Positions 1 to 8,401 of a stretch of DNA of 64,000 nt are shown here, piece by piece; position 1 is the first letter of the stretch, and each line of letters begins with the position of its first letter. Origin of the DNA: Gemmatimonadota bacterium (GTDB lineage Bacteria > Gemmatimonadota > Gemmatimonadetes > Gemmatimonadales > Gemmatimonadaceae); NCBI GenBank assembly GCA_003155795.1, contig PMEM01000006.1, positions 11,040 through 75,039 of the forward strand, written 5' to 3'. The notes below the pieces were generated by a model. It saw nothing but the letters and a program-made list of their open reading frames with translations. It had not been told where the DNA came from and searched no databases. The position numbers and the translations under genes are program-made.

Positions 1-394
1 AGCGCCTGAGCATCGCTTCGGCGCGCGCGAGGAGCTCGAGTATTCCGACAGGTTTTACGACGTAGTCATCCGCGCCACTGCGAAAACCCTGTACCTTATC
101 TACTTCCGCATCGCGCGCCGAGAGGATGAGCACCGCCGAATCTCCACCATCCGCGCGGTACCGACGCAGGACCTCGAAGCCGTTCACCTTTGGCAGCATC
201 AGGTCGAGGATGATAAGGTCAGGGCGGTTCGATGCGAGCCATTCCAGTGCGGCCTCCCCGTCCGCGACCCAGTCAACACTATAGCCTTCGAACTCGAAAC
301 TGGTACGCAGCCCGAGTGCCAGGGTTTCGCTGTCTTCCACGATAAGCACGCTGCGAACCGATCTGACGGTATTGTCTTGTACGTCGTCGCTCAT
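1..394 (-). CDS. OmpR-type response regulator, 3' end cut by window edge
   Basis: The reading frame begins at an ATG at 394 and is still open at base 1, so only about 131 residues are seen. They form a receiver domain with an acidic pair near residues 20-21 (VEDSE), the phospho-acceptor Asp at about 64 in ILDLMLP, and a conserved Lys in VVKP. The DNA-binding part lies outside the window, so the OmpR class is inferred from receiver similarity and the neighbouring kinase. Its ATG overlaps the TGA of the upstream kinase by four bases (ATGA), so the two are probably translationally coupled and form a cognate pair. Confidence 0.85.
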   Translation of the reverse strand, partial: MSDDVQDNTVRSVRSVLIVEDSETLALGLRTSFEFEGYSVDWVADGEAALEWLASNRPDLIILDLMLPKVNGFEVLRRYRADGGDSAVLILSARDAEVDKVQGFRSGADDYVVKPVGILELLARAEAMLRR

Positions 395-2016
395 TGGGAG
401 TCTCCGTTCCAGCGGGGAAGAAATATTGATATTCTCGCGCCTCCTCCGGCGGTATCGTATATCTCGGCGCGGCCATTCATTTGATCAACGAGTTCACGCA
501 CAATCGTGAGTCCGATGCCAGTGCCTGCGGTCGCGTCGCCAGGAGTATCGAGTCTCACGAACGGTCGCCATACGCGATGCCGATCCCTGGGTGGTATCCC
601 CGGTCCGGAATCTTCCACCCATATCTGAACCTCGTTCCCGTCCGTTCGTACCCCGATCCAGATCGTCTGGCCGTTCGGGCCGTACTTGACTGCATTGTCG
701 ATGAGGTTGACGAGTATCTGCTGCAACGACTCGGGGTCGGCTGCGGCCGTGGCCGGCGTGGCGTCGACCTCGATCGTCATCGAGCGAGCCTGCGCAAGGG
801 GAGCACACAAAGTGGCGGCGCGCGACGCGATCGCGGACGCATCCACGGCGGTGATGACGACGCGCGGTCGGTTGGTCCGCACCACGCCCAGTACGTTATC
901 TGCAAGCCGTATGAGGCGGTGTGTCTCAGTCTCTATCACCTCGATCGCCTTTTCCCGTTCCTCGTCGGTGCGAGTTCGCTTGAGCCGAAGAATCTGAACA
1001 AAGAGGAGGATGTGTTGCAACGGTGTGCGCAATTCGTGCGAAACATTTGCGAGGAACATTTCGCGTGATTCGACGAGCTTGAATTCACGGCGCAGCATGG
1101 CGAGTGTCGCAAGCGCCAGTATGATACTGCCAACCAGGACGAAAAATGAATCGGGTATTCGTGACGCTGGCATCCCGCCGACCACAAGTCGTTCCGCAAC
1201 GCGGGGACGCAGCCCAATCCTGACGATGATGTCGCTGAGTTGAGCGATCGTGTCGGTACCGGTGGCGACAACAGCGCCTCGACGAGCCGGTGCGACGTAC
1301 AGCGGTCTGCCGTGGGCGTCGGTCACACTGAGAGTCATGATCGAATCCACCGGCATCCCTTCAGTCAGGAAAGGCGGAACTATGCGCGCAACACGATGCA
1401 CTACCATGAAGTCCCACACGTCGTACGTTCCGTAACATGAACGATACCCGTACACCGCCAGTACCCGTCCGGTCGAGTCTCGTACCGGAGAGTATGCAAT
1501 CGCTTCCGGGGCTTTCGACTGGAGGAAGAGATATCCGAAATGCCACAACGCGACCGGGGGTGAGACAGCCAGTTTCGGAATCGAGTCGCGTATCAGGTGC
1601 ATGGCTTCGGCTGAAGGCGTCCCTCCGATTACGCTGAGTGCACCCGACGGCAGGTCGAGCCTGAACCGATATATGGGGAACGACTTTGAATGTGCGCACG
1701 CCTCGCCCGTGTCCGGAATTGCCGGAATCACCGTAACTGGCGGAAGCGGACCGGACCACGGATCGTCGGGGCCAAGCTTTACGAAGGCCTGAAGAACCGT
1801 TCGTTCGCGCGCCATGAGATACACGCGAGTCGAGAACAGGTAGCTCGCGAAATGCGCGTAAGCATCCAGTGTCCGTTGTGCAGCCACTCGTTGCTCTCGC
1901 GCTGACCGGAAAGCGTCACGAAGAGCAAGTGCGGCTCCGCCCACGATCATCGCGAGAGTAACTCCCACGAGGATCATCCGAAGTCCCTTAAGTCCTGGCC
2001 GGTCGGTTACAAACAT
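391..2016 (-). CDS. Membrane sensor histidine kinase
   Basis: The product is 541 residues long. Membrane segments lie at about 12-32 and 290-308 and enclose a roughly 255-residue periplasmic sensor region that I do not recognise. A HisKA box follows with the phospho-accepting His at about 327 (VSHELRTPL), then a HATPase_c domain with the N box NLIDNAVKYG near 440 and G boxes DSGPGIP and GTGIGL. No HAMP domain is evident between TM2 and HisKA. It is the first gene of a two-gene operon with the response regulator at 394-1. The signal it senses cannot be read from the sequence. Confidence 0.9.
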   Translation of the reverse strand: MFVTDRPGLKGLRMILVGVTLAMIVGGAALALRDAFRSAREQRVAAQRTLDAYAHFASYLFSTRVYLMARERTVLQAFVKLGPDDPWSGPLPPVTVIPAIPDTGEACAHSKSFPIYRFRLDLPSGALSVIGGTPSAEAMHLIRDSIPKLAVSPPVALWHFGYLFLQSKAPEAIAYSPVRDSTGRVLAVYGYRSCYGTYDVWDFMVVHRVARIVPPFLTEGMPVDSIMTLSVTDAHGRPLYVAPARRGAVVATGTDTIAQLSDIIVRIGLRPRVAERLVVGGMPASRIPDSFFVLVGSIILALATLAMLRREFKLVESREMFLANVSHELRTPLQHILLFVQILRLKRTRTDEEREKAIEVIETETHRLIRLADNVLGVVRTNRPRVVITAVDASAIASRAATLCAPLAQARSMTIEVDATPATAAADPESLQQILVNLIDNAVKYGPNGQTIWIGVRTDGNEVQIWVEDSGPGIPPRDRHRVWRPFVRLDTPGDATAGTGIGLTIVRELVDQMNGRAEIYDTAGGGARISIFLPRWNGDSQ

Positions 2017-2092
2017 GGGTCGTGGCGATTGGCTCCATGATTATAGCATCGTCAGGCCCAAAGCAGCCTCGAAAGACTGTATGCAATTCGTT

Positions 2093-2151
2093 CCAGAGTG
2101 TTGCGGAGTGTCAAGATCAGACCGGACAGCCAGTCCGATCGAACACTCTGG
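2093..2151. repeat. Inverted repeat downstream of hemL
   Basis: A perfect 10-base inverted repeat (CCAGAGTGTT / AACACTCTGG) flanks about 39 bases that contain a smaller GGAC/GTCC hairpin. It lies in the 150-base gap between the stop of hemL and the start of the sensor kinase, both on the minus strand. There is no run of T, so it is not a classical terminator. It could be an mRNA 3' structure for the heme operon or an operator for the kinase operon. Confidence 0.5.
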
Positions 2152-2166
2152 ATCGCTGAAGCGTCC

Positions 2167-3474
2167 TCAGCCGATGTCGCTGAACGCTTCTGCTGCTGCC
2201 TCAAGGGTGAGCGCGACTTCGTCCTCGCCATGGGCTGTGGATAGGAACCACGTCTCGAACGCGGAGGGAGGTGGTGACACGCCACGTTGCAGCATCGAGT
2301 GAAAGAATGTTGCATAGCGCTTGGTGTCGCATGCGCGCGCTGTTGCGTAATCGGTGACTGGTACTTCGGAGAAGAACGGAGTCAACATCGTTCCGACGTG
2401 CGGTACCTGAATACTCACGCCACTGCTCTGCGCGGCGTCCACCAATCCCTCGGCCAGCGCGGAGGTCGCATCGGCGGCGCTGCGCCAGACACCGGGCTTG
2501 GCGAGTTCGCGCAATACCGCGATTCCGGCAGCCATGACAACTGGATTCCCCGCAAGCGTACCCGCCTGATACACCGGACCGTCTGGGGCTATCTGGCGCA
2601 TGAGATCGGCGCGACCACCGTAAGCTCCAATTGGCAAGCCGCCACCAATGACCTTTCCGAGTGTTGTGAGGTCGGGGCTGATACCGAATAAAGTCTGCGC
2701 TCCGCCAGGATCTACGCGAAAGCCGGTCATCACTTCATCAAAGATCAGAATTGCATCGTAAGCCGTAGTCTGCCAGCGCAGCGCCTCAAGAAAGCCCGGT
2801 GCGGGAGGCACGACCCCCATGTTGCCTGCCACAGGCTCGACAATCACAGCAGCGATCCTGCCACCGTGTTCTGCGAATACTTCGCGCACTGCTTCGATGT
2901 CGTTGTACGGTACCACGATTGTATCACCCGCAGCACCAGCAGGCACGCCGGGCGAGTCGGGCAAGCCGAGCGTGGCTACTCCAGAGCCGGCACGTGCGAG
3001 TACTGCGTCCGAGTGTCCGTGATAGTTGCCCTCGAACTTGACAATCAGATTGCGACTGGTTGCTGCGCGCGCGAGCCGGATCGCACTCATCACTGCTTCC
3101 GTCCCTGACGTCACGAAACGCATTACCTGCATCGACGGAATGAATTCCTGCACCAGTCCGGCGAGTTCCGTCTCCTGGGTACTGGGCGCACCAAAGCTGG
3201 TGCCGTTAGCGACCGTGCGAGTGATCGCCGCTATGACACATGGCGGCGCGTGGCCAAGGATGTGTGGCCCGTAAGCCAGAACGTAGTCGACGAGACGGTT
3301 CCCATCAGCGTCAACAACAAACGCGCCCTCCCCGCGAACGATGAATCGCGGCGTTCCGCCGACCCCGTTGAAGGCCCGGACTGGCGAGCTGACGCCGCCG
3401 GGGAAGTAGTGTCTCGCAGCTTCGTAAAGCCGAGCAGACTCGGTGGTTGGCGCTTCCGTGCGACTTGCGGTCAT
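2167..3474 (-). CDS. hemL: Glutamate-1-semialdehyde 2,1-aminomutase
   Basis: A PLP enzyme of 435 residues that converts glutamate-1-semialdehyde to 5-aminolevulinate, the last step of the C5 route. The family N-terminus FPGGVSSPVRAF is at about 24-35, the cofactor-binding SGTEA at about 123, FDEVMTGFR at about 245 and the Schiff-base Lys at 274 in TTLGKVIGGG. The length is normal for the family. Its ATG overlaps the stop of the upstream hemG/hemY gene in an ATGA. It is the last gene of the heme operon, while its partner HemA is the first heme gene, so the two C5 enzymes bracket the cluster. Confidence 0.97.
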   Translation of the reverse strand: MTASRTEAPTTESARLYEAARHYFPGGVSSPVRAFNGVGGTPRFIVRGEGAFVVDADGNRLVDYVLAYGPHILGHAPPCVIAAITRTVANGTSFGAPSTQETELAGLVQEFIPSMQVMRFVTSGTEAVMSAIRLARAATSRNLIVKFEGNYHGHSDAVLARAGSGVATLGLPDSPGVPAGAAGDTIVVPYNDIEAVREVFAEHGGRIAAVIVEPVAGNMGVVPPAPGFLEALRWQTTAYDAILIFDEVMTGFRVDPGGAQTLFGISPDLTTLGKVIGGGLPIGAYGGRADLMRQIAPDGPVYQAGTLAGNPVVMAAGIAVLRELAKPGVWRSAADATSALAEGLVDAAQSSGVSIQVPHVGTMLTPFFSEVPVTDYATARACDTKRYATFFHSMLQRGVSPPPSAFETWFLSTAHGEDEVALTLEAAAEAFSDIG

Positions 3475-4550
3475 GCCGCTGCCTCTGTTGATCTGGAAAG
3501 GAGATATGAGACTACGCTCTCGGCTGCTCTCTCACCAGAGAAGATGCAGTCAGGAATTCCGACGCCGTGAAACGCGGAGCCAGCCACGAACAATCCTGGT
3601 GTCGAGTGAAGCTGCGTGCCAAGCGCACGAACCGCCGCCGCGTGCGTGGGAGTGTACAATGGGATACCCGAAGTCCATCGGTAAACGCGCGCGAATAGCG
3701 GCGGAGCCGAAATACCGAGGACGGAGTGGACCTCCTGTCGCATCAACGCGACTGGGTCGTCGACATCGCGCCGGACGTAGCAGCGCAAGAGTGCAATACC
3801 ATCAGGTGCATGCGACGGGTTCTTCGCGGAGGTAAAAGTACACGCACTGACGGCCGCGTCAGCGTCTGCGACGAGATAACCTGTTGCGTTCAGCGAGTGC
3901 GGAACATCGATTCGTCGCCACGCCATTGTGATGGTAGTCGTAAGCGGACATTCAACCGCACGCAGGGTCGACGCCAGTTCAGCAGTGATCCCCGGAATCA
4001 GTGCGGCTGCCGCGCTCGCAGGCGTTGCGACGACAACTGCATCAGCCATTAGCGATCGACCATCCGCGAGCCGAACATTCCATCGCTGACCATCTCTCTC
4101 TACCACCTCGGCGCGCGTGTCCCGTAACACTTCGACGTTATCAAGGGCGAGGCAAGCGAGATCCACGAGTTCACGCACACCTCCGGGGAAACTAAGAAGC
4201 TCTCCGTCGAAGGCCGTCGGGAGGCGTTGCAGATATCCGTCACGCAATTCGTATGTAGGAAGTCCGTTTGGATTTGCACGGATCGTGCGCGAAGCAAGGT
4301 CGAGCGAGTTGAAAAGGTGTGTCGCACGCAGCTTGTTGCCGATGCAGACATCGGCGCCACCGTCGATGACGCAGCCGTCAACGATGTCGCCGACAATCTT
4401 GCCGCCGAGGGTTCCTTTGGCCTCGATGACCGCAATATTCGCAGCTGGCGCCAGAGCGTGAAGCCGCAACGCGGCTGCGAGACCAGCAATACCTCCACCA
4501 ATGACAACGACGCTCGCGCGGATGTCCGCCTGCTGCGTCGCGTCCATCAC
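3471..4550 (-). CDS. hemG: Protoporphyrinogen/coproporphyrinogen oxidase-like flavoprotein, internally short
   Basis: An FAD-dependent oxidase of the HemY/HemG amine-oxidase fold, 359 residues against roughly 450-480 usual. The dinucleotide-binding GGGIAGL is at about 18-24, VIEAKGTLGGKI at 41-52 and the C-terminal FAD motif (GLFVAG, GVGIPDCI, SGERAA) is intact. Between ELRDGYLQRLP (101-111) and SFPGGVREL (120-128) there are only about nine residues, where the family normally has about 100 residues forming the helical membrane-binding domain (the ESVGEFVRRRFG region). The frame is continuous, so this is a clean in-frame loss or an ancestral short form. It starts at a GTG (4550) or the following ATG (4547), overlapping the hemH stop, and ends in ATGA with hemL. 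Whether it oxidises copro- or protoporphyrinogen cannot be settled here. Confidence 0.82.
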   Translation of the reverse strand: MMDATQQADIRASVVVIGGGIAGLAAALRLHALAPAANIAVIEAKGTLGGKIVGDIVDGCVIDGGADVCIGNKLRATHLFNSLDLASRTIRANPNGLPTYELRDGYLQRLPTAFDGELLSFPGGVRELVDLACLALDNVEVLRDTRAEVVERDGQRWNVRLADGRSLMADAVVVATPASAAAALIPGITAELASTLRAVECPLTTTITMAWRRIDVPHSLNATGYLVADADAAVSACTFTSAKNPSHAPDGIALLRCYVRRDVDDPVALMRQEVHSVLGISAPPLFARVYRWTSGIPLYTPTHAAAVRALGTQLHSTPGLFVAGSAFHGVGIPDCIFSGERAAESVVSYLLSRSTEAAA

Positions 4551-5497
4551 ATCCAGCCCGCTGATCGCGCCCGGTCCGATATGATCGATGCCAGCTGGTT
4601 TATGAAGCGTGGGTCATCGTTAAGCGAAGGCGGCCGTTCAAGGCGCATTCCAAGGCTGTGAGCGATACGCTGTGCGTCGATGTCGATGTCGAAGAGGATC
4701 TCAACGTGATCGCTCACAAAACCAACCGGCACGCTTACAACGTTGCGGATGCCGCGCTCGGCAAGCGCCGCGAGATGTTCGGGATACGTCGGGCCGAGCC
4801 ATGGCTCGGGGCTGCGACCAGCAGACTGGTAGCTCCACGACCACGTGTCCGACGCGAGTCCAGCGCGATCTGCGACCAGGCTTGCGGTCTCGTGTACCTG
4901 TGCGTCGTAGGGATCTCCGGCGCGAATTATCCGCTCCGGAAGACTGTGTGCGCTAAAGATGACGTGAACTGACTCGCGCTCTTCCTCGGGCCATCTTGCG
5001 ATTGCGATATTCACGCGTTCCGCGAGTGCATCAATCAGGCCGGGAGCAGCGTGATAGCTGTCGATGTGCGCGAAGTCGATCGACGCACGGTACATGTCGA
5101 GGCCATCTGCTATTCTGCCCTGATACTTGGCGATGCTCATCCCGCTGTAGTGGGGAGCAAGCACGGCGCTTACGGCTCTCGTAATTCCATCTGCGGCCAT
5201 GAGGCCGACGGCATCCTCAATCCACGGCGCCCAGTGCCGCATTCCGACGTATATTCGGAATCGCGGCTCTCCATCGGCTGGATTCAGTGCACGTTCGACA
5301 CCTTGCGACTGCAAGTGCGTGAGTTCCGCGATAGGCGACCTGCCGCCTATTGCTTCGTAATTGCGAGTGATCTCCTGCAACACCGAGGGTGTCGTCGGTC
5401 GGCCATCGCGGATATCGGCGAGATAGCCCGGTATTTCTGCAAGCGAAGACGGTCCACCATACGCCATCAGAAGGACGCCGATAGGTGGGGACGTCAT
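4547..5497 (-). CDS. hemH: Ferrochelatase
   Basis: Inserts ferrous iron into the porphyrin ring. I place the start at the ATG at 5497, since the family opens with GVLLMAYGGP, which follows directly, and a good ribosome site (AAGGAATAAGG) precedes it. The longer frame to 5596 runs into hemE. The product has 316 residues with the catalytic His at about 184 (FSAHSLPERI) and the metal-side Glu at about 266 (SDHVEILFD). No C-terminal Cys motif for an Fe-S cluster is present. The gene sits four bases after hemE and overlaps the next gene by a few bases. Confidence 0.95.
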   Translation of the reverse strand: MTSPPIGVLLMAYGGPSSLAEIPGYLADIRDGRPTTPSVLQEITRNYEAIGGRSPIAELTHLQSQGVERALNPADGEPRFRIYVGMRHWAPWIEDAVGLMAADGITRAVSAVLAPHYSGMSIAKYQGRIADGLDMYRASIDFAHIDSYHAAPGLIDALAERVNIAIARWPEEERESVHVIFSAHSLPERIIRAGDPYDAQVHETASLVADRAGLASDTWSWSYQSAGRSPEPWLGPTYPEHLAALAERGIRNVVSVPVGFVSDHVEILFDIDIDAQRIAHSLGMRLERPPSLNDDPRFINQLASIISDRARSAGWM

Positions 5498-5501
5498 CGC
5501 C

Positions 5502-6638
5502 TTATTCCTTGGATGCAATTGCGGTCTGCTCATGGACGTATTCGACAAGTCGGCGAACGTTGTCCACGGATGTAGCGGGGAGGATCCCGTGACCAATGTT
5601 GAAGATGTGCCCGGGGTTCGAACCCGCGCGTCTCAACACGTCGTCCACCTGAGCCTTCAATTCGCGCCAGGGCGCGAGTAGTGCTATGGGATCGAGATTC
5701 CCCATGATTGCGCGAGTCGCGCCGAGGCGCGAGCGCACGGCGTCCAGCGGAGTCCGCCAGTCGATACCGACTACGTCGCCTCCACAAGCAGCGACATCAT
5801 CAATGTATGCGCCCGTCCCAGTGCTGAAGTTAATGACGGGCACGCCGACACCGGAGAGCGAATTGAACAGTTTTACGTTATATGGCCGCACGAATCTGTT
5901 GTAGTCGTGCGGCCCGAGTGCGCCAGCCCAGGAGTCGAACACCTGTAGGACGTCTGCTCCGGCGCGGGCTTGTGCGAGAAGATAGTCGCTCAATACGGTG
6001 ACAAGGCGTCGCATAAGCCTGCTCCATGCAGCAGGTTCTGCATACATGAAGGCCTTGGCCGTTTCGTATCGCTGCGATCCTCCGCCTTCAATTGCGTAGC
6101 AGGCGAGTGTGAACGGTGCACCTGCAAATCCTATCAACGGTTTGCTGGACGGCAGAGCAGCGCGCACGAGGCGTATGGCATCGAGCGTTCCGCGCAGCGT
6201 CTGCTCAGCGGGTGGAGTGCCCAGCATGTCAACATCGTGCGGGACACGCACCGGGTTGGCAATGCGCGGGCCCGTGCCCGAAACGAAATCGAGCTCCAGC
6301 CCCATACCAATGAGCGGCGGGAGGATATCGGAGAAAATGATTGCAGCGTCGACACCGAGTGCGTCAACTGGTTGCAAGGTGATCTCCGCGGCGACTGCTG
6401 GATCGCTGATAGCCTCCAGCATCGACTGGCGAGCGCGTATTGCGCGATACTCCGGCATGTACCGTCCGGCCTGACGCATGAGCCAGATGGGTGTGTGCGG
6501 CACGACCTCGCGTCGGCACGCGCGCACCATGAGCGAATCGGCTGCGGTACTCCGCGAGGTTGCATGCTGCCCGGGTCGCACCGGGGGCGCATGATGGGAC
6601 GCGGCCTGAAGAGTTTCCACCCTCAATCCTTGAGCCAA
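5502..6638 (-). CDS. hemE: Uroporphyrinogen decarboxylase
   Basis: Removes the four acetate carboxyls of uroporphyrinogen III to give coproporphyrinogen III. The signature PIWLMRQAGRYMPEYR carries the substrate-binding arginines, and GFAGAPFTLACY, STGTGAYIDD, GIDWRTPLD and GNLDPIALL follow in family order. The open frame begins at a TTG at 6638 inside the end of hemB. The first roughly 25-30 residues look poorly conserved, so the true start may be later; the ATG at 6530 (MVRACRREVV) is the next obvious candidate but would be slightly short. Length is 342-378 residues depending on start. Confidence 0.95.
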   Translation of the reverse strand: MAQGLRVETLQAASHHAPPVRPGQHATSRSTAADSLMVRACRREVVPHTPIWLMRQAGRYMPEYRAIRARQSMLEAISDPAVAAEITLQPVDALGVDAAIIFSDILPPLIGMGLELDFVSGTGPRIANPVRVPHDVDMLGTPPAEQTLRGTLDAIRLVRAALPSSKPLIGFAGAPFTLACYAIEGGGSQRYETAKAFMYAEPAAWSRLMRRLVTVLSDYLLAQARAGADVLQVFDSWAGALGPHDYNRFVRPYNVKLFNSLSGVGVPVINFSTGTGAYIDDVAACGGDVVGIDWRTPLDAVRSRLGATRAIMGNLDPIALLAPWRELKAQVDDVLRRAGSNPGHIFNIGHGILPATSVDNVRRLVEYVHEQTAIASKE

Positions 6639-7621
6639 CGAGCGGCGTCGGCAGCGTGATAGGTGATTATCAGATCCGCACCCGCACGCCGCATTGATGT
6701 GAGCGACTCGATAACGATCCCTTGCTCATCTACCCAGCCAGCTGCCGCTGCCGCCTTCACCATCGCGTATTCACCACTCACGTTATATGCAACAAGTGGC
6801 ACACCGGGATGCGCCTCGTGGACTGCGCTTACGATATCGAGATATGCGAGAGCGGGTTTGACCATGAGGAAATCAGCGCCTTCATCCACGTCGAGTTGCG
6901 CTTCACGCATTGCGATACCGCGGTTCGCCGGGTCAAGCTGATGTGTACGCCGATCGCCAAAGCTCGGCGCACCGCCAGCCGCTTCGCGAAACGGGCCGTA
7001 AAACGCTGAAGCGTACTTGACGGCGTAAGCCAGGATGCCAACACTTTGATGGCCGGAGGTGTCAAGCGCATCGCGAATCGCGCCGACGGCACCATCGATC
7101 ATCCCGCTCGGTGCGACGATATCCGCGCCAGCTTCGGCATGTGACACAGCGATTCGCCGAAGCGCTTCGAGCGTTTCGTCATTCTGGAGGAAGTGATTGT
7201 CGTCGAGAATGCCACAGTGACCGTGGGATGTATACTCACACATGCACACGTCGGTTATGACAACAAGTTGTGATCCACTTGTCTTGATTGCGCGTATGGC
7301 GCGTTGCACCGCGCCGTTGGGAGAATAGCTCTCCTTGCCGGAGGGATCCTTACGATCCTGATCTGGAACTCCAAACAGGATTACCGACTGAATCCCGAGC
7401 TCGGCAAGATCCTGCGCCACTTCCACGACCCTGTCGGCGGAGACGCGGCTGATTCCAGGCATGGACTGAATGGGCTGCGTAGCCTGGGTCCCGTCGGTAA
7501 TGAACAGTGGCGCTATGAGATGTGCGGGTGATAGAGAAGTCTCGCGCACCATCGCACGCAAAGCGGCCGTCGCTCGAATTCGGCGCAATCGCACGGTAGG
7601 ATACTGCCCAGGTGTGCTCAC
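6623..7621 (-). CDS. hemB: Porphobilinogen synthase (delta-aminolevulinate dehydratase), zinc type
   Basis: Condenses two 5-aminolevulinate molecules to porphobilinogen. The product has 332 residues and starts at a GTG directly after the TAA of hemD. The catalytic-site metal motif DVCMCEYTSHGHCG provides three cysteines (about 126, 128 and 136), marking the zinc-dependent form rather than the Asp-rich magnesium form. The two Schiff-base lysines are seen at about 202 (AVKYASAFYGP) and 255 (LMVKPAL). It overlaps the extended hemE frame by 16 bases. Confidence 0.97.
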   Translation of the reverse strand: MSTPGQYPTVRLRRIRATAALRAMVRETSLSPAHLIAPLFITDGTQATQPIQSMPGISRVSADRVVEVAQDLAELGIQSVILFGVPDQDRKDPSGKESYSPNGAVQRAIRAIKTSGSQLVVITDVCMCEYTSHGHCGILDDNHFLQNDETLEALRRIAVSHAEAGADIVAPSGMIDGAVGAIRDALDTSGHQSVGILAYAVKYASAFYGPFREAAGGAPSFGDRRTHQLDPANRGIAMREAQLDVDEGADFLMVKPALAYLDIVSAVHEAHPGVPLVAYNVSGEYAMVKAAAAAGWVDEQGIVIESLTSMRRAGADLIITYHAADAARWLKD

Positions 7622-8401
7622 TTATGCTCGTGTAAAGTTGAGCGATGTGACCACAGCGGTCGACTCCCGTGCAAACACGTCACTCAATGCATTGACGAGC
7701 CCATCAAGCGTGAATATGCCGGCGACAGCTACAACCTTCAGACCGGCAGCACGCGCCGCCTCTGCGGTAACTGGGCCGATGCATACGATGCGCGGTTGCG
7801 TCGCGGTCCCGAATGACGCAACGAATGCCCGAACCGCGGACGGGCTTGTGAATGTGATCGCGTCGGCCTCGAGGATGCATTCTCTCGTGTGTTCGGGAAT
7901 CGTTAGCGCCACAGTGTCGTAGAGGATCTGATCGATGACCGTCGCGCCACGCGCGCGTAGTTTCGCAGCCAGTACAGATCGTGCGCCCGCCGCGCGAGGC
8001 CACAGAATCGACTTGCCCTGCACGTCGCCGAGCGCGTCCGCAAGCGACTCGGCGACAAACTCGGGAGCGACAAGTGCCGACGTCGCACCAAGATTGGCGA
8101 CGGCGCGCGCGGTTGCGGGACCAACGGCCGCAATCCCACGGTGAACACGAAACGCGCTCTGTTCCTCGTCGCTCAGGCGCGCCCAGAATATTCGGACACC
8201 GTTCGCGCTCGTAAAGGCGATCCAGTCGAAGTCGCGGACAGACTGGTCCGTATCAGAAGCGTCTTTGGCGAGCGGGTCTATTCCGATGAGGGGTACGACG
8301 ATCGGTTCAGCGCCCGCCAGCCGGAGCGCGGTCGCGAGAGGCCCGTCATGCGGCTCAAACCGGGTTACGACGATCCGCCGCCCCGCGAGCGTCCGTATCA
8401 T
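7622..8401 (-). CDS. hemD: Uroporphyrinogen-III synthase
   Basis: Closes and inverts ring D of hydroxymethylbilane to form uroporphyrinogen III. The product has 259 residues with the weakly conserved two-lobe family pattern: VVTRFEP near the N-terminus, WIAFTSANGVRIF at about 60, AVGPATARAV at about 92, and in the second lobe ITFTSPSAVRAF and IGPVTAEAARAAG. The family is variable, so the call leans on these motifs and on position between hemC and hemB. It overlaps the hemC stop by ATGA and abuts hemB. Confidence 0.9.
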   Translation of the reverse strand: MIRTLAGRRIVVTRFEPHDGPLATALRLAGAEPIVVPLIGIDPLAKDASDTDQSVRDFDWIAFTSANGVRIFWARLSDEEQSAFRVHRGIAAVGPATARAVANLGATSALVAPEFVAESLADALGDVQGKSILWPRAAGARSVLAAKLRARGATVIDQILYDTVALTIPEHTRECILEADAITFTSPSAVRAFVASFGTATQPRIVCIGPVTAEAARAAGLKVVAVAGIFTLDGLVNALSDVFARESTAVVTSLNFTRA

